Source of the DNA: an uncultured Chthoniobacterales bacterium
GTDB lineage: Bacteria; Verrucomicrobiota; Verrucomicrobiia; Chthoniobacterales; CAKUMP01
Assembly (NCBI GenBank): GCA_934667795.1
Contig: CAKUMP010000101.1
Location: 1-7,830 of the forward strand
Length of the DNA stretch: 7,830 bases
Direction: 5' to 3'
A program made the position numbers and the translations under genes. Positions 5,446 through 7,830 of this stretch are shown in pieces. Each line of letters opens with the position of its first letter. Within the stretch, counting starts at the first letter, position 1. The notes under the pieces are model-generated. The model made no database searches and was not told where the DNA came from. It saw nothing but the letters and a program-made list of their open reading frames with translations.

Positions 5446-5508
5446 CCGGACACCCGAACGCACTTTTTTTAACGCTTCCCCTTTTTTTCAAATCAAATGC
5501 GAGGCCAC

Positions 5509-6570
5509 TCAACCAGCTTCGACCGGGCTCCGATTGATGGCATCAATCAACTGACGGATTCGTCCGAACTGGTGTCGATCCGGTGAGAGGACGATTCTTG
5601 GCAGCGAAGCGAGTTTAGGTTCGTTTCTCTCCTGTGGTAAAAGTTCTCGCTGACGAATATTCCCCTGCACAAGCAAATCCCGAAAATCCTGATCCAGTAA
5701 TTTTACGGCATCTTCCGTCAAGGGCTTCATAATCCGGATTGACATCTCATCCCGGACCCAGCGATAGGAATGGAAATTTTTATAAAACAATAAAATTTCT
5801 TCTGCGGCCACATCGATATCGTCCGTCATGCTGAACAAATGGAAATCGGCCGGGGAAATAAGTTTTAGTCGGAGCAAATGATTTTTTACAAAATCGTACC
5901 AGGTTTTCCAATACGTGCCGCCGGGTTTATCCACAAGGATCAGGGGCATAATCCGCGCTTTTCCTGTCTGCATAAGCGTCAATGCTTCGAACCCTTCATC
6001 CATCGTTCCAAATCCACCGGGGAAAAGCACAATCGCATGGGTTTCTTTCAGAAAATTCAATTTCCTGGTAAAGAAATAGTTAAACATCACGAGTTTTTCA
6101 TCGCCTTCGATTGTTTCGTTCGCTCTTTGTTCGAATGGGAGGTTAATATTCAGTCCGAAGCTATGGCGACGTCCGGCGCCTTTTTGTGCGGCGCCCATAA
6201 TGCCGTCACCGCCTCCTGTCAGGACCATGAACCCCAGATCTTTTAATTTTCGGCCAAATGCCTCCGCGGCCTTAAACTCCATTTCTTCAGGAGCTGTCCG
6301 GGCGGAGCCAAACACCGTGACTTTGCGTACATGCTGATAGGGACGAAAAACATTTGCCGCATTTCGCAATTCTTTCAGAGTCCGGCTGATCAGTTTTAGA
6401 TCCGCTTCTGCAAATTCATCCTTTGCCATCCGCAAAATCGTCGTGATCATTTCCTGATAAAGCCTCTGATGAGGTCCTGGCTGCCAATCCTGCACCAGTT
6501 CTTCAATACGGCGATCAAATTCCAAATCTCCAGTAGAACCTGTAACCCTATCGTTTCTTTTGAAATTCAT
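5509..6570 (-). CDS. LOG/PpnN-type nucleotide 5'-monophosphate phosphoribohydrolase, long form (TIGR00730-like)
   Basis: The 353-residue protein has a Rossmann-like LOG core at about 82-265. VTVFGSAR (84-91) is the first beta strand and loop. LTGGGDGIMGAAQKGA (117-132) is the nucleotide-binding glycine loop. TRKLNF (168-173) provides the conserved Arg, and PGGFGTMDE (184-192) is the PGGxGTxxE signature with the catalytic Glu192. Members of this family cleave the N-glycosidic bond of nucleoside monophosphates, releasing the base and ribose 5-phosphate; in plants this activates cytokinins. Older labels call them 'lysine decarboxylase', which is wrong. Extra segments before (1-80) and after (265-353, with LPRIVLSP and FGRIRQLIDAI) make it longer than the minimal LOG of about 190 residues; a long bacterial form of this kind is known to me. 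The gene lies 70 bp downstream of the Lpt permease on the same strand and may be co-transcribed. The ribosome-binding site is weak. Confidence 0.9.
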   Translation of the reverse strand: MNFKRNDRVTGSTGDLEFDRRIEELVQDWQPGPHQRLYQEMITTILRMAKDEFAEADLKLISRTLKELRNAANVFRPYQHVRKVTVFGSARTAPEEMEFKAAEAFGRKLKDLGFMVLTGGGDGIMGAAQKGAGRRHSFGLNINLPFEQRANETIEGDEKLVMFNYFFTRKLNFLKETHAIVLFPGGFGTMDEGFEALTLMQTGKARIMPLILVDKPGGTYWKTWYDFVKNHLLRLKLISPADFHLFSMTDDIDVAAEEILLFYKNFHSYRWVRDEMSIRIMKPLTEDAVKLLDQDFRDLLVQGNIRQRELLPQERNEPKLASLPRIVLSPDRHQFGRIRQLIDAINRSPVEAG

Positions 6571-6640
6571 TTAAAAGTATATTCCCTGCTTATGATTGCG
6601 TGCCCCCGCCACTGTTCCGGATTTTTTCCAACAAATGGCA

Positions 6641-7777
6641 TTATTTTTTCATTAACTTTCGAAACAGCACAATTCCCAGACCAATAAATAAAATATTCGG
6701 CACCCATACCAGTATCTCCGGCTTTGCAGCAGGATTCTCCCGGAAGGTATCTGCGATAATAATAAACAAAAAATAAATAAAAGCAATGGCGAGACTGATT
6801 GCAAATCCAATGGACGTTTCCCGCCTCTGTGCAGTGATCCCCAGGGGAATCGCAATCAATGCAAAAGCAATACATGCCAGCGAAAATGAATACCGTTTAT
6901 TGACCTCTGTCCGCGCAGCAGACAATTCTTCTTCTGAACTTTTTTCTGCAGACATACGGCTTAACTCCTTTACCGTCATCGAACTGAGTCCACGTCGCTG
7001 ACGGTTCTGTTCGTACAATTCTTTTAATGAAATCGCAATCACACCCTCTTCCATGGTAATCCCATGCTGGGTCAAATGATAACGCCGAGGATTTTCTTCA
7101 TCTCGCTGTTCGTAGCGTGCATCATATAATTTTAACCGAATCTCATGGTTATCTGGATCTAATTCCGCCCCGGCCTCAAGGCTGTCTGCCTGCAATTCTC
7201 CACGTTGTGCATGCACCACACGAACAGGGACATTTTTTTCATTCAGTTCAAAAATCAACAGATTTTCCAACTGACTCCCCTCTTTTTTCCCGACATAAAT
7301 TTTTCTTCCGGGAAACTCATCAATCACCTGATCGCTCCCGAATAATGCAATCGGATTACTGGTCGCAATATCAAATAATGCGGTACGCATTCGCTCATGT
7401 GCACGCGGTGCCACATCCACGTTAATCCACATACATATCCCCGAAAATACAAGCGCAAGAAGCAATACCGGAATCGCCACCCGAAAAACACTGACCCCAC
7501 TCGCTCGTAGTGCTGTCAATTCACTCTCGGCCGACAATTTTCCAAACGTCAGTAAAACCGCCGTCAAAAATCCCCACGGAATGGTAAAACTTAACGAAAA
7601 TGGCAACACATACCCAATAAAACTAAAAATAAAATCCAGCGGAACATCATGGTTCACCAGCAAATCCAGCAGTTTTTTGAAAATATTCCCTAACACCAGC
7701 ACAATACTCAACACCCCCACAGCAAATGCGGACGTCATCAAAACCTGGGAACCTATGTAACGATCTATAACCTTCAT
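6641..7777 (-). CDS. LptF/LptG family LPS-export permease (YjgP/YjgQ)
   Basis: LptF and LptG form the inner-membrane part of the LptB2FG ABC transporter, which pulls lipopolysaccharide from the inner membrane into the periplasmic Lpt bridge. The 378 residues show the family layout: TM1 about 12-35, TM2 about 48-80, TM3 about 98-118, a periplasmic beta-jellyroll domain (about 120-290), then TM4 about 297-316, TM5 about 322-343 and TM6 about 353-373. LSAESELTALRASGVS (81-96), the cytoplasmic coupling segment contacting LptB, is the clearest signature; IPLGI (310-314) in TM4 is also typical. AGGG with a 7-nt spacer precedes ATG 7777. Sequence alone does not tell LptF from LptG; its partner may lie just beyond the right edge. 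It is followed by the LOG gene on the same strand. Confidence 0.93.
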   Translation of the reverse strand: MKVIDRYIGSQVLMTSAFAVGVLSIVLVLGNIFKKLLDLLVNHDVPLDFIFSFIGYVLPFSLSFTIPWGFLTAVLLTFGKLSAESELTALRASGVSVFRVAIPVLLLALVFSGICMWINVDVAPRAHERMRTALFDIATSNPIALFGSDQVIDEFPGRKIYVGKKEGSQLENLLIFELNEKNVPVRVVHAQRGELQADSLEAGAELDPDNHEIRLKLYDARYEQRDEENPRRYHLTQHGITMEEGVIAISLKELYEQNRQRRGLSSMTVKELSRMSAEKSSEEELSAARTEVNKRYSFSLACIAFALIAIPLGITAQRRETSIGFAISLAIAFIYFLFIIIADTFRENPAAKPEILVWVPNILFIGLGIVLFRKLMKK

Positions 7778-7830
7778 TGTCTATCCCTGCAAACTTCTCA
7801 GCAGTCTACAACCCTCCTCAAAATTCAATC

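Noticed and set aside
5428..5488. TCCGG/CCGGA hairpin plus T7 tracts (5464-5470, 5482-5488) as terminator of the GYF gene
   Set aside because: The stem is only 5 bp with a 13-nt loop, and the first T-tract is 13 bp away. Termination there is plausible but not supported as a classic Rho-independent site.
5509..6570. 'Lysine decarboxylase' annotation of the PGGxGTxxE protein
   Set aside because: This is a historic misannotation; the motifs are those of LOG-type phosphoribohydrolases, and no PLP-binding decarboxylase features are seen.
1..7830. A new defence, mobile or biosynthetic system
   Set aside because: All sizeable genes fall in known housekeeping-type families except the GYF protein, and there are no transposase, integrase, nuclease or toxin-antitoxin signatures.

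Overview
This window is an ordinary chromosomal stretch of a Gram-negative bacterium with about half G+C. The LptF/LptG-type permease implies an LPS-exporting outer membrane. The gap at 781-1010 holds palindromic modules of the type AAAGCGG..CCGCACTCC and GCCGACGGGGACGTCGGCGCTCCC. I associate these, from memory only, with Verrucomicrobiota/Kiritimatiellota (PVC) genomes. Placement in that group is therefore an inference at moderate confidence; no rRNA or other marker is present.

Layout from left to right: the 3' end of an ECF sigma-factor gene (+) runs into a TTGACAG heptamer array. A Nudix/MutT-type phosphoesterase (+) follows. Next comes a 230-bp gap full of palindromic repeats, which also holds the terminator of the leftward operon. 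The leftward operon is sufC-sufB-sufD (transcribed 4602 to 1011), the SufBCD scaffold for Fe-S cluster assembly. A 330-bp AT-rich divergent promoter region (4603-4932) separates it from a rightward gene for a protein with two GYF-like domains and a coiled-coil tail. Converging on that gene are two leftward genes, an LptF/LptG-family LPS-export permease (7777-6641) followed by a long-form LOG/PpnN-type phosphoribohydrolase (6570-5509).

The suf genes form the clear functional unit. SufC is the ATPase that drives the SufB-SufD scaffold. All three carry their key residues, so the complex should be active. The cysteine desulfurase (SufS) and sulfur-transfer protein (SufE/SufU) are not in the window, and a strong hairpin plus T-tract just past sufD closes the operon. 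They must be encoded elsewhere, or upstream beyond the divergent gene. The ECF, Nudix, GYF, LOG and Lpt genes have no evident shared pathway.

I found no convincing new system. The best leads are: a small out-of-frame ORF that exactly bridges sufB and sufD and ends in an ATGA overlap with an alternative sufD start; the repeat cluster that supplies the Nudix gene's stop codon; the heptamer array that ends the sigma-factor gene and puts stops in all three frames; an inverted repeat positioned like an operator in front of sufC; and the unassigned double-GYF protein.
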